Program-made: the position numbers and the translations under genes
The notes under the pieces: generated by a model
Seen by the model: the letters and a program-made list of their open reading frames with translations, nothing else
What the model was told of the DNA's origin: nothing
Database searches by the model: none
DNA from: Stenopsyche tienmushanensis
Taxonomy: Eukaryota; Arthropoda; Insecta; Trichoptera; Stenopsychidae
Length of the DNA stretch: 64,000 bases
Direction: 5' to 3'
Assembly: GCA_008973525.1 (NCBI GenBank)
Contig: WACJ01000373.1
Span: 62,001-126,000 of the forward strand
Shown: piece after piece, positions 43,577 to 55,565 of the stretch
How the letters are laid out: each line of letters begins with the position of its first letter
How positions within the stretch are numbered: position 1 is the stretch's first letter

Positions 43577-44994
43577 CACTCAAATCTCTTTTTGTGCGAC
43601 TTTTTTTTGTGCGATTTCAAAGTTATGCGTTTTTTAAAGATTTTTTTTGCATCTTTTCGAAGTATACAGTTATATAAGAGTTATAGCTATTTTAGTGAAG
43701 CGGCAACTAAGCCGGTCCTACCAGAATGAAATCTTTAAACGCGTTTTTCTCGAAACTACTTTTTTCAACACGGTTGACGTAATATCTCAAATTCTAATTA
43801 TCTGATTTATTTCAAATTGATTAACGATCTTTTCTATATAACTTTTTGTTGTTCCTACCAAATTTTTGTGCAAATTTAATTTTTAACTACTAAAAAAAAT
43901 TAAAAGTCTGAAAAAATATGACTTTTTTTAAACAGTTGCCATTTTGTGAAAATATTTTTATTTTATTATTTTTGGGGTAGGGACAATGGCGATATCTTTA
44001 CTAATTAAGAGTTATATTATTAGAAAGAGAAAATCATACTATTTCTAATGTTACCAAAAATTTTATTTTTTAATTGCCTTATTTTTTTAATGAATTTTTA
44101 TTAACTTTTTTTGTGCGATTTTGGGTATACTTTATTTTTTATTTTTATTTTATAATTTGGGTACCTTTTTGTGCGATTTCGAAGTTATGAGATTTTTTTC
44201 TTTTTTCGTGAAGATTTATGAAAAAGGGATTAAGAGATTTAGATTTAAGAGAGATTTTAGAGAGATTTAAGAGAGATTTTAGATTTAAGTTATGAGATTT
44301 TTTTCTTTTTTCATGAAGAGTACGTATCGAGATTTTGAAAAAATATATAATTTGGGACTGTGTAAATAAAATTGCATCTGCTATTGCTGAATCACGACCA
44401 TGCCCTTTATGTATTCTAATTTAGATTTTGAAAAAAAAAATGATTTCGATTTTTTGCAATTTTTCCAATGTTTTGACAAAAATACATTCTCCAATGGAAT
44501 TTCCAAAATTCTAACTACTTACGGAGCTATGGCTATTATATTGTTGGAAAGAGAAAATTTACACAGAACTATGATGACATCTACACTGGGTATATTATAT
44601 ATATATAATTCTTTCGAAGAAGGGAGCGATTTTGAGTCATATCAAAAACCGCAACGAAAGTTATCATACAGTGATGATAGTTTGTAATTAAAGTATTTAT
44701 TATTTCTCTAGTGGATGTTTGGCATTTGAGATGCCAGATGTCAGAAATTCTTAAAATTGTACCAATGATGCAAGACGTCCTTTAAATGTTATTTTTTAAT
44801 TTCCTTATTGTTTTCCTGTTTTTTTATTATTTTTTTTTTTGTGCGATTTTGGATATATTTTATATAGTTGTTTCAAAGTTATGCGGTTTTTAAAATCCAT
44901 GGAACGCATTTTCAATTTTTCTATATAAGTCATAGCTCTTTTTGTGCGATTCCGCATAAAAAGAGCATCTACCGCACAAAAAAAGGTTTAAGTG
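43577..44994 (+). mobile_element. Family C element, complete (1.4 kb)
   Basis: Terminal inverted repeats CACTCAAATCTCTTTTTGTG on the left and the inverse of CACTTAAACCTTTTTTTGTG on the right, with TA on both sides (43575-43576 and 44995-44996). Its interior is full of repeated TTTTTGTGCGATTT words and GAGATTT tandem units (about 44240-44310). The terminus form and TA target suggest a pogo/Tigger-related element (inference). The frame at 44400-44687 ends in SDFESYQKPQRKLSYSDDSL, the tail conserved in other copies. Confidence 0.8.
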
Positions 44995-45120
44995 TATATA
45001 GCTTTTTCAAAGTTATGCGGTTTTTAAAATCCATGGAACGCATTGTCACTTTTTCTATATAAGTCAAAGCTTTTTTTATATAATTTTCCGCCACTATCCC
45101 ACACACAAAAAAGTATTAAT
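44863..45120. repeat. Tandem duplication of family C end
   Basis: The text CAAAGTTATGCGGTTTTTAA and what follows occurs at about 44873 and again at about 45007, a period near 134 bp. The terminal part of the family C element is therefore repeated just outside its right end. Confidence 0.75.
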
Positions 45121-47507
45121 TGCATGCTGCTCAGCAGCAAGTTCGCGCGTGTCAGTGCCCGACTTAAATGTGTTAATACAGAAAACGTAAAAAGAAGCCC
45201 GAACTCAAAATTTGAATACTGTATTGATTAATTAATTTGGATATGCAGAGTGCAATTATGTGTAATTTTGTGGTTCCGCATCGACTTCCAACATTGACAT
45301 CCTACGACGACTTCAGACCAAAATACTGCTTACTATAGGCGTCATTCCTTGTTTTTGACACACATAGAGTTAACGATGATAGCATTGGCTACAAGAAGAG
45401 ATTACATTTGCATCCAGATTGTCTATTTAAATAATGAATCAATAAACCTTTAAGATGCAGGTAAAAACCCTATGGGTACTTGGAGAAGTATCCAAATCTG
45501 AATTAAATTGAAAAGTTTCTTTGAAGAAACAATATGCGTCAACAACATAAGTGCAATTTTACTGACTAAATGTCCCCTGGAAGGACAGATTGTCAAGGGG
45601 AAAAGAACTATTAAAAAGATCCTCTATGATTGGTTACTATCGTTTGAATCACCTTTTTATATCCATTCTCCATCATTATTACCAAACAATAGAATTTTTT
45701 CGACACAATAACAATAAAACATTGCACTTTAGCACTTGTGCATTGCAAACAATAAATCAAAATAAAATCAAACACATGAAAAAATAAACCAACGACCTTA
45801 CAATTTCGAATTGATGCTAATTTTATTGCTTTTTATATTCGAATTAAATATTTTTTCCGCGCGTAACGAGACGAAGTGCATTTCCTCGTGCAGTCTCAAA
45901 TCAACGCTTCAAAAACATTTTTTTCATATATTTTGATCGAGGAAGTCAATTTGGACGCTTGAAATGCCATATGTGGCCTTCATCAATCAACATCTCGTTT
46001 TCTTGCATCGATTCTGGAGGGTCCGAGCTAAAAAATAATTGGCATCATTCGCTAGCATTTCAGCGATCGGTGATGATTCCACAATCATTTTCAATTTCCA
46101 TCCCGATACAATTCACACCTCCGCCTCTAACCATAAGATTAAGTTATTTATGCAACCAGCCCGGGGCGCTGTGTTCTAAATCATTCTAGTGCGGTTTTTG
46201 TTCAATTGTTCTTCGACTGTCTTCAGGCATTGTTACAGTTTGACCGTTCCAAATTGCTATCTATATAATTCCAATTTTCGAATTGCAGATACAATAAAAA
46301 ATGCATTCTAGTCCGACTGGATTCGCACTTGGGTTTCCACGCAGCTAATTTCTTCGGGCATTGTTAATTGTGCTTGAATTGCACAAGCAGAAGAGTTTAA
46401 ATCGACTCAATTAACGACCCGATGGTTCTCATAAAGAATTATAAAGAAAGACACTCTTATTATATAATATGAGATAGTCAATCATGCCAAATGATTTTAT
46501 AAAATAAACATGAATGAAATAATCGTTTAGATATGTGGTTATTTTGGTACTAATACATTTTTTACTAACCAAAATAAATGCAAGATGTTTATAAATATCA
46601 TATTTTATTATCATACTGTTACAGGTCAAAAATTTTGATAAACCATGTTATCGATGAATTTTACTACATAAAGGCCAGTATAGTGCATGTAATATTTTTA
46701 TTATTGTGAATGATCATGTATAATTTTTCCATGTAGACGAGAGTCCAAAAATAAGATCATCCTTTTGTCATTTATGTGTCCATGAGAACGCTTGTTTGAT
46801 AGTGTTTTTTCTCTAAATATTTTCAGTTATGGATTTGTCGAATATTTCCAAACTTTTTTTTTATATAACTGATATAATATAATGATTTATAATAAAATTA
46901 ATGCACTAATTTAAAAACAGCCAAACAATTTTTTACACAGATTTTACTTTACAATAATTTCACGAAAATTAATATTTTTTCTCAAAATAAATGTAATTAT
47001 CATAATTGTTAGGCATAACCCGTGAGAAATTAACCCTTCGTCCATAAGATATTCTGGCCAGACCCATCATGGATTTGTGATGAGTTTTTTTTTTAATAGT
47101 AGCTATGTATAGATCTTACCAAATATCTCTGACACTGGTTTTACAAGGGATTTACAGATTTTTTTTAAAGTTCGAGATCTTTGTGTTTCGAGAAAAAAAA
47201 GTTTCTGAAAAAAGAGCTAATAAAATATCAGACTAAAATATTTTTTCAAATGATTTGTACAAGATATAACGTTTTCGCTCTATAAAAAAATTATGATATT
47301 TCTTACGCTGATCTGCATTTTTACCTGTCTCATAAGAAATATTTTTTCCATCATCCGTTTGGAAAAAACAATATTTTTCTTTTACCTGTGCTGCAGAAAA
47401 CGTATATTTTGTACGATAGTTTGTTTACCTATTTCACTGACAGAAGGTTTGAAAGTATTTGTTATCATATTTATAATGTTAGTCCATCATTACCAACTTT
47501 TATATAC
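45121..47507. other. No supported gene
   Basis: AT-rich sequence with short domainless frames at 45508-45787, 45959-46189, 46429-46629 and 47293-47514. A resemblance between 47290-47430 and 29360-29480 is noted there. Confidence 0.5.
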
Positions 47508-47830
47508 AGGATAATTTGCACATGGACCGACATTTTTTTTGTTAGGGGGGTCATTTTCACGTTGCTAGACAAAGAAATCCAGTGGTGTCAGGTCTGGAGG
47601 CGTGCGAGCCATGGAATAAGGCACGTCCCTAGGCAAATAAATCCAGCGGTGTCAGATCTGGAGACCGTGCGATCTACGGAATAGGGCCGGCAAATGAATT
47701 AATTTACAAGGCAGAGGCAGAGGTGTTCACAAAAGAAATCCTAATTGAAGGAATAATCACCGCCTTTTCAAAATTGAAAAAGAAAATGTTTCTTCAGACA
47801 ACTACAGTTGAAATAAAAAAGGGTGTCATG
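47508..47830 (-). mobile_element. Family E mariner-derived fragment, tandem units
   Basis: It starts TACAGGATAATTTGCACATG, equivalent to the family E flank. In minus-strand sense it holds two tandem copies of a block of about 60 bp encoding PDLTPLD.F, the mariner catalytic neighbourhood (about 47575-47635 and 47636-47695). The downstream part matches 63830-63966. No inverted arm is visible here. Confidence 0.65.
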
Positions 47831-47989
47831 CGTGCTTACGAAGCAGAGGTGAAATTTTGGATATTTTTTCAAAATGTTGAAGCTAAGCGTCTGGAACTAT
47901 AGGTGGAGAATGACAGTAAATGCCAAAACGAGCGTAGCGGTGCTTTTTGTCATGGGATTATCGAAGAAAAAAAATCCCTCTAAATTCCT

Positions 47990-48680
47990 CTCACCCTCCC
48001 ATCAGGAACCATCCCATCGGTCAAACAGACCAAATATCTTGGAGCAATCTTCGATTTACGACTCACCATCACCGCAGCGTACAGGACACTGTCTGAAGAG
48101 GCGGTGCTCGTGATCGCTGGATAATCCCCGCTGGAACCAGGCAAAAAAGAGGAACTTGGACTACGAAGATCCCAAAAACAGCACAGTACACGGCCAGAAA
48201 CTGAGGGAAGCCTTGGCAACAGAGATGGGATGCTTCGGTTCGTACCTGAAGCAGATTGGCAAGGAAACATCCGCGACGTGCCACCACTGCCAAGCGGAGG
48301 TCTACGATGCAGAGCACACCATCACTTACTGTGAGGCTTGTGCATTCCAGAGAAATTCGCTAAAACAAGCATTCGGAGTAGCCGAGTTCAACGTTGACAA
48401 CATGGTCACAAAGAATTAGAACCTTCGGCGTGATTGCATTGAAGAAATCCTGAGCGCCAAAGAGAGCAGTGAGAGAGAGAGGTGCAGAGCGGCTTTCCAA
48501 CACTAGAATAGGGCCAGTTACCTAAAGCCAGACTACATGAAGCATTGTGTACTAGGATGACAGAGATGGACAAGGAAGGGGTTTAGTCAGTAAGAATCTG
48601 ACACTACCCTGGGATCAAACCCAGGGTGTTTTATGTAAGATTCCCCTCCCACAGGAAAATAAAACTTGAATCGCCGCCCG
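47990..48680 (+). pseudogene. R1-clade remnant, plus copy, with 3' UTR
   Basis: Thumb text VKQTKYLGAIFDLRLTI lies at about 48030-48080. After a frameshift comes GCFGSYLKQIGKETSATCHHC, ending in AEVYDAEHTITYCEA, a C-terminal zinc knuckle with Cys, Cys, His and Cys. The frame stops at 48417-48419. The 3' part has a perfect stem-loop ACCCTGGG-ATCAAA-CCCAGGGT at 48606-48627 and then CCCACAGGAAAA, also present in the minus copy. RT core missing. Confidence 0.85.
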
Positions 48681-48699
48681 AAGGTGATACTTGGACTAA

Positions 48700-49425
48700 A
48701 AGTCATAAAGAACATTCGCAAATTCCGATACCCAAAAAAGGGTAGCGAATGTATCTAGGCCGTAAAGCGAGGTAATTAAAAGAGATTTTTTTTCCTGTGG
48801 GCGAGAAAATCTTCGCAAGACGCCCAGTAAAACTGGGCAGTGTAGGATTCACGATTGTTCGGTCGTGCCTGCCCACTAAACCCGCCCTTGTCCTTCTCTG
48901 TCCTCCTGGTATTGTTTTCCACATTGCTTCAGGAGGACAGGTAGTCTGGCCTTAGGTGATTGACCCTATTCTATTGTTGGAGAGGCTGTTGCGCTCTGCG
49001 TCTCTCTTTCACTGCCGTCTTTGGCGCTCAGAAACTCTTCCACGTATTCGCGCCAAAGGTCCCAGTTCTTCTTGCTCTCCATCATGCTGTGGATCATGTT
49101 GTTGGCGTTGAGCTCGGCTACCCCGAGTGCTTGTTTCAGCAATTTCCTCTGGGGTGCCCAAGTCTCACAGCTAATGATGGTGTGCTCTGCATCATCGACC
49201 TCCGCTTGGCAGTGATAGCAATTGGCAGATGTTTCCTTGCCAATCCGCTTTAGGTACGCTCCGAAACATCCGTGTCCGGTGAGCGCCTGAGTTAAGCGGT
49301 AGGTCGTTTCGCCGTATTTTCTGGCCCTCCACCGACTTACGACCAGTATAAGTCGGTGGGTCCATCTTCCTTTTGTGGACTGATCCCATCTCTGTTGCCA
49401 GGCTTCCTTCGGTTTCTGAATTAAA
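48700..49425 (-). pseudogene. R1-clade remnant, minus copy, with 3' UTR
   Basis: The frame is better preserved than in the plus copy. It reads YRLTQALTGHGCFGAYLKRI, then ETSANCYHCQAEVDDAEHTI with a following Cys, then the tail WDLWREYVEEFLSAK, and a stop. The 3' region carries the stem-loop GCCCAG-TAAAA-CTGGGC (48822-48838) and the CCCACAGGAAAA word. The upstream RT is lost at about 49425. It is the same family as 47990-48680, in opposite orientation. Confidence 0.87.
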
Positions 49426-49454
49426 AGAGATTAATATGTGTTGTTAGTAACCTA

Positions 49455-49525
49455 GTGTAGGTATAGTTGTTTAGATCCTGGACCTTTTACTTTAAAGTTT
49501 CGGATTCAAATCCAGTTCATGGGAA
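49455..49525 (+). repeat. tRNA-derived SINE-like fragment
   Basis: The B-box-like GGATTCAAATCC follows CCTGGACCTTTTACTTTAAAG and is homologous to 32479-32545 (minus) and, weakly, to 52110-52185 (minus). No functional tRNA fold. Confidence 0.35.
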
Positions 49526-51541
49526 ACATTTTCATAGTACAGACAAATTTAGGAGGACTCGGATTGTTTTGATTCAGTTTTACACTGATTCCCTGGATTT
49601 GAAAAAATGAACATTAAGGCGATTAATAAATTCTGATGGCTGGCTGTGAGTGCAAAAATAATTAAATTTTGAATGTTGTGGGATAATTTGAAGATATTTT
49701 GATAGGCCTTGAAGCTGATAAATCATTTAGAAGATTCAATCCCAATTAAATTGATTATAATTCAAAGATGAAGATGAAAAAAATCGAACCCAAACATAGA
49801 CTGCGTTAATGATCAAGGAAATCATTTCACGTTTATTGAATTTTCTACGTGTGACTCCCACTGACGCCTTATTAATTTTGGCGTTTTAAATGATCTCTTT
49901 TTAATATTTCAACGTCTATTTAGCACTCGGATAAGTTAAGAACCACTGGCGAGTATGACAATCGACACGGCGAAAGTGACACGCAAATTCTTCTATCAAT
50001 TTTTTTCGTTGCTTAATATATCCATGGTCATTTAGGTTTATTTTTATTAATGCAAATAACGGTCTTGTTCAACATTATAATAACAAATTATTGCAATCGA
50101 TTCCGCTCGGGCGCATTAATTAAATCGATCTCGTATGATGAGCCTCGTTATTTTTTACGCGACACCCGATACCGTTCGCTCGATATGTTAATGTCCGTAT
50201 CCCGCAGACGGATTAATACATTTCCTGCATCTCACAGGATTCATCTATCCGAATCGTCTCATCACGAGCGATTTATGTTTTTTAATGAATGTCCATAAAC
50301 GGGTTTGATTTATGCATTATCGCTGGTTATTTTTGATTTATGGCGCTTTTTTTGCTGTAAATCAAATCATTTGGCAATATTTTAATTTATGTTTAAATGT
50401 TTTGGTATGTGGAGTCGTAATATGAGTTAATTTATCAATAGACAACGTGGGAAATAGACCGATAATAATTTTAGAAAAGGTAAACGTGTATATTATTGTG
50501 TACATTCAAGAGGTTAACTTGTATGTAATTATGGTTGAAAATTAAGTGCTATGTTTATCCGAAATTTTTCTAATCAATATTCGGGTCGAGGCTTCCGAGT
50601 TTCAAACGCAAGGAAAAGATCCTTCCACATAGAAATAACATATTTATATAGCTCTTAAATATATTAACTACTAGTGATTAACATACAAATAATATTTCGA
50701 ATCTCCTGTCGGTCTCATGGACGCGGAATGACTCCTGGCACCTTGGTGATGCTCCGTGTTAGCAGTGCTGTCAATGTGCGATGTTGGACCATACATTGCC
50801 GTCGCTTCATTAGAGATTCTTTGCACTTTCAGATTTTTTTGCTTGGCTGATACTGAAGTTTTCGACGGTTGCTATGGTTTTTGTACCAGCAAAATGTTAA
50901 AGCGAGGAAAGGATCAAAATATTGAGTACCCACACAATCCGATATTTAAAAGACATGAGAGTGATCCTGGAAATAAATAGTAATTCCATGAAGTCTCTAA
51001 GGCATACTTTAACAAGTCCAATGGCCCTGGACAGCGAAGATAATGCATTTCATTCGATGAGACGCTCAAATAGGTTTGTGATGTGATTTTCCGTGACTAC
51101 GAATCATAATGTGATTTTATCCTTATAATATGGAAATTATTGATTGTCTAGTCGTCAAATATAACATCGGACAATATCTAATGAAGAACACGACTCGGTG
51201 ATAACAATGTCTCCGACCGATGCATATTCATTGCTTTCGTTGGAAACATGAATCCGAATGGACAATTATTTCTCTGATTGATTTTTTAAATGGACTTCGT
51301 GGCCTTTGGGACACTTCTTCGTGTGCGATTTAATAAGCACTTGGTGTTAAAGTAATCAGAGATTGCTGCATCAGAAGTATTCATTGTCGTGTATGCATTG
51401 TCACGAGAAATTATTTTAATATACAATCATCATCTACTGCTATACCAAACTGCATACAATATCGAAGGACGCTTTTGCAGTCATCTTAATGAATTATAAA
51501 AGCTGAGCAGTTCCCTTTAGAAATTATTGAGACAATCATGT
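49526..51541. other. 2-kb region without a supported gene
   Basis: Frames at 50050-50298 and 50756-50980 have no motif. AT-rich throughout. Confidence 0.5.
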
Positions 51542-51545
51542 TTAA

Positions 51546-51936
51546 CCCTTTGAATAGTGAGCTAATTCATATGTTTGCCACTTATCGTCCGTAGAAAGTC
51601 ATTTATCTATCAGGACCGCCGCAGCGTGTATGAAGCTTGTATATAAATAAATAAACACTGTTGATAACACACTATATTCGTTCATTTATTCGCGTAAACA
51701 TAAAGAATACGCTTGAAATCGATACATTTGGGTTATCATTATTAGTCGATAAATTTGGGTTAACGATTTATACAATCGTACGATGTATGCAGATACTCTA
51801 TCTGTCTTTGTTTCTCTTCAAACTCAAAATGCAAGACACTCTCCGTCTCTGTCTGTCTCCGAGCTCAACGAGTAAAAATACTCTTTCTGAATCACTGAAA
51901 TTCGGACACAACTCTGTGTCTTACTTCTTTGAGGGG
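51546..51936 (+). mobile_element. Family B element, second subfamily, TTAA-flanked
   Basis: 391 bp between TTAA at 51542-51545 and TTAA at 51937-51940. Ends are CCCTTTGAATAGTGAG and, inverted, CCCCTCAAAGAAGTAAG. Internal text (AACACTGTTGATAACACAC, GTCGATAAATTTGGGTTAACG, CTGTCTGTCTCCGAGCTC) matches the other family B copies, although its outer ends differ from 26845-27377. CCC-starting ends after TTAA are the classic piggyBac layout. Confidence 0.75.
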
Positions 51937-52109
51937 TTAATAGAAAGGTTATTAAGGAGTACATGAAGTCCATTCCTTCATTTTCTCGAGTTTCAATAAT
52001 AGATCCAAGCAAGGTTCCTCTTCATGTTGAAAAGTCTTATTCAGAATACATTAATAGAAATTATTAAATGGAATTAATCTGTTAAATTTAAATTCGGCAT
52101 ACAACAATT

Positions 52110-52185
52110 TAAATATAAACCTTTATTGAATTCGAACCAAATACCTTTTTAGTCCAGATGCTTGCTCTGTTCATTGAATTATAGG
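52110..52185 (-). repeat. Weak SINE-like fragment
   Basis: The minus-strand text GGTTCGAATTC, preceded by TCTGGACTAAAAAGG, resembles the B-box regions at 32.5 and 49.5 kb. The match is short. Confidence 0.25.
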
Positions 52186-52314
52186 GCGTTTGTTCATTCA
52201 GGATGAATTTAACCCATATCGGTCGTAAGTCAGCTCTTATACAACAGCAGAACTTTATCGCTACGGTCGTACGTCACGTGGGAAGTGACAAGAAGGAATT
52301 CGCTCTATGTGGAA

Positions 52315-52679
52315 TGCGAGCTCGATGCGGGGAATAGACGGGCGTCGAATAGAAAGACTCTTTTCTCTAAATAACTATTTATTCCACACGAGGGAGAGAT
52401 CTGGCCGCAGGAGGGACGACCTCCCGCAGTCAAGGTTAACTGACGACTCTCCCGACTCCCGACTCCCGCCTCCTGCGCGTCACTACCTAACCGGCAACGG
52501 TGCACGCGCAATAAGTGATCCGTCCGCAATAAGTCACCGTAGGACCACAAGAGATGGCTCTGTTAAAACAACACATTGCACCTAAAGAGAGACGGAAGAT
52601 GTCGCTGTTAATCTGGCGAATTAAATCTGCTCAGATTAACAGCGCTACTACGTAGGGATGGTAAATCGCCCACGCTATA
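52315..52679 (-). mobile_element. Family A LTR, truncated
   Basis: Reverse-oriented copy covering about the first 360 bp of the LTR. It ends CCCACGCTATA, one base from the inverse of the LTR start TGTAGCGTGG. The 3' part is missing, replaced near GATGCGGGGAATAG. Target duplication not seen. Confidence 0.8.
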
Positions 52680-54261
52680 CCTTTTAAGTTTAGCATCATA
52701 CCATGTTTAAATTGTTTAACAGAAAGGATCAGGTAGGGAAAATATAAACCAGGATATTCTTCAACATTGTTATTGTTTTTTAGGCTCTAATTCGGCACGC
52801 ACACAAATTCGACGATATATCGTTGCTTAGCATCCAGAGACACGCTCAGACATTTTAATTATATTTCTAGTGTTTTCAAGGAAAAAACAAGTAGATAAAT
52901 ATACAATACAACTAGAATAGAATGATTACTAAACCCATTTTTTATAAAATATGTTCTGCTAATATTCTGTTTTTATCAAGCCATTTAGCTATCGATCATT
53001 TCCTTATCATTCTGAATGCATTGAGTACTATTTTTTGTATATAATTAAGCATTAATCACAATGAAACATGCAAAATTTATCTACGATAGATCTGAACCAC
53101 TGTCTATATAATTAATATTTAAAAAAAATATATACATTATATACATATACATATTTTTTACTTTTATAATACGACTATTTTAGAACAGCTTGAAATGTTC
53201 CATTAAGGGGTTAAGGGGTAATTTTTTAAATCTTATTGAAATTTTGCATTGTTTTATTATATTATCTTCGATCACAACTTTTTTAACAAGGAAAATTATG
53301 CTTTTTTGTATACAACTGTGTCAAAAAATAGGAGTCTTCGATAATCAAGTTTCAATGGCTGAATTTTGTTTTTTTTCATGAAATATTGTTTAAATATTAC
53401 TATTTTACATGCTATAAAGCTTGAGTAAAATACTTCTTTAATTATCTTTTAAAAAAATAGATAAAACATGTCTTTTTTACGCTTTGAAACCCATGTAACC
53501 CTTTAAGAAGTATTTTTCTCATATGATATGTTCGATACATAAGAATCCTATTTTTATACATATTATTTCCTATAAATAGGTATAAGAGCGCTCTGTTGCC
53601 GGCCATGAATCTGTCGAAGCTTTCCGCTCGTTGCAATTTCATCTCGACCGTATTATTATACTCATTTTTTCAATTATCGAAACCACAATAAGCCAAGGCA
53701 TTTCCGTTTTATCTCGACGAAAACAAATCCAATCTGAGATTAGGTCTCACAAAAAAAATACCAAAGATTTTAATTAAAAATTTTTACTCAACAGCGTGAA
53801 TTTTAGATTTTTTTCTGCCTCCATGATAATAGAGCAAAAGCGCGATAATGGCAGTCTTGTGTAATTTATATCCTTTTTTGCATCCAGCATTATAATTTCG
53901 ATTGCTATTATTATGCATTAGCCAACCTATTCAGACATTTCTTAATGATTCTAAGAAGGTTAAAAATGAGCACATCCAGCATACAAAAATACAAATTTTC
54001 TGATGACAATGAACAAATTCAAATTTAAACACAATGTTTAACTCGGGCTTATAATTTGAAAAAAAAGACTAAATCAATTTTTAAGCTTTATCTTCTACGT
54101 ATTTTTAAAAAAATAAAAAGGTTCGATGACTAGGCTACAATTGCAACGTCGTTGTTGGCACGTATCGAGTCGTGACACCCACCGGTGATTGCCATCGATT
54201 GTTACCAATACGCCATGGCAGCCATTGTTTTATTTTTCTACATGGTTCCTTTCATTAGAAA
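52680..54261. other. No supported gene
   Basis: Very AT-rich. Several TTAA-adjacent G/C runs occur (TTAAGGGGTTAAGGGG at about 53204 and TAACCCTTTAAG at about 53498), which could be ends of further decayed TTAA elements. Confidence 0.4.
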
Positions 54262-54399
54262 TACAGTAGAACCTTGAATATCCGGACTAATTGGGGAATA
54301 TAATAGTCCAGATGATCGAAAATAATCATAATTGACATAAGATGTCCTGAAATACACTCTTCTTAGTTCTCAAATCATTTCATGGCGACATTTAAATGC

Positions 54400-54905
54400 T
54401 GAAAAGTTTCAGAATGTGTAGGACCAACATTTTCCCCCTTGCAAATCTCTTCTTTGTCTTCTCGACTTTGATCTTCTGAGGCAGATATTCCTTTCATTAT
54501 TTTCTCATCGAATTTGCAATCCAGGATTATTTGCATTGCAATTTAACCACTCGATTACATCTTCTTCGTCGCATTCAGCATATATAGACATTTGTGCTAT
54601 TGTTTCCGTAATGTCTTCTATATCAGATTTTACCGCGTTACTAAAACTTACCAATAGTCTTTTCAAAATTTTGTTTCATGATTTTTTGAAAGTTGACACA
54701 TCTAAAGAGTTCCAGCTATTTTCTACGATGTAGCAACAATCTTTTACGTTTATTTTCTTGTGGAAGCTGATTGCTGTTTCTTCGTTATTTTCGTCTACTA
54801 GCAATAATTGTCAATCTGATTTCTTTGTAAACTTTTGAATGTTTCTATTACACCCTGATCCATCGTTTGTATCATAGACGTGCCATTTGGTTTGATTTTC
54901 CAATA
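54400..54905 (-). pseudogene. Tigger transposase C-terminal remnant
   Basis: In minus-strand sense PNGTSMIQTMDQGVIETFKS matches the PPN.TS..QPMDQGVI.. block of pogo/Tigger/Jerky DDE transposases. It is followed, after stops, by text such as CCYIVENSWNSLDVSTFKKS, the usual helical C-terminus. The preceding catalytic region is deleted, where the R1 fragment joins. Confidence 0.85.
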
Positions 54906-54919
54906 ATAAGCAGTGGCAG

Positions 54920-55565
54920 TCTGTGTCTGCCTGCTGCATTTGTCCACACTGTCCAAGGCGCATTTAGCTCCGAAGCTATAGCAGAAGACCTTGAACGCCG
55001 AAAAGGCACAAGTGCTGGCCACCAAGTCCCTGTGGCCAAGAGGTCCAGAAAAAGGACCTCTGATACGGCACAGGAGCGCCTCTCTCTCGGCTGACATGCC
55101 CAAAGACGACCACATAACGTGATCCGCATCCATGAAAGGATCCCCGCACACACAGTCCGAACTATCTTTATTGGCATAATCCCTGCAAGGACAGGGAGGC
55201 TGTCTGTAGCAGTCTGTAGATTCTTGCCGTTGTGCAATGTTTGGGCTTCGTCTCGCCGTCTTATCTCGTCCACAGTGTCCAAGCCTATCCGCCCATGTTC
55301 CTGCTCCGTGTGTGTCAATACTCTCGTAGATGGCTTCATATACAATCATGATGTGTCTGCTCCCAAGACCCCAATCAGCGCCCGCCAGTCTGGACATTTT
55401 GCCAAAAGCCTTGGCCGCTTTGCCGGTTGCAATTTTAATGTTTTCTCTGAATCTGCATCCCTCAGAGATGGTTACGCCCAGGTAGACGACGTTTTTATCG
55501 AAAACTATACGGTCTTCACCCAGCCAAATGCGTGGATAACGCATGAGTTTGCCCTTAAGCATAAC
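54920..55565 (-). pseudogene. R1-clade ORF2 C-terminal fragment in Tigger
   Basis: Thumb region VVYLGVTISEGCRFRENIKI, then ATGKAAKAFGKMSRLAGADW, then a degenerate middle, then CVCGDPFMDADHVMWSS, a zinc knuckle whose final Cys is replaced by Ser. The sequence ends in FSAFKVFCYSFGAKCA, the equivalent of FRAFRAFCKSFGGKR at 39.7 kb. The frame is open for 254 codons because it runs on into the Tigger tail, so that long frame is a chance fusion. Confidence 0.85.

Noticed and set aside
44240..44310. Satellite array
   Set aside because: GAGATTT units run for only about 70 bp inside a family C element. This is local slippage, not a satellite.
48960..49253. 97-codon plus-strand frame
   Set aside because: Antisense to the better preserved R1 minus-strand frame with its zinc knuckle.
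49455..49525. Functional tRNA gene
   Set aside because: A B box is present, but no acceptor stem or anticodon arm can be paired.
54798..55562. 254-codon protein
   Set aside because: It is a read-through of R1 and Tigger remnants, not one gene.
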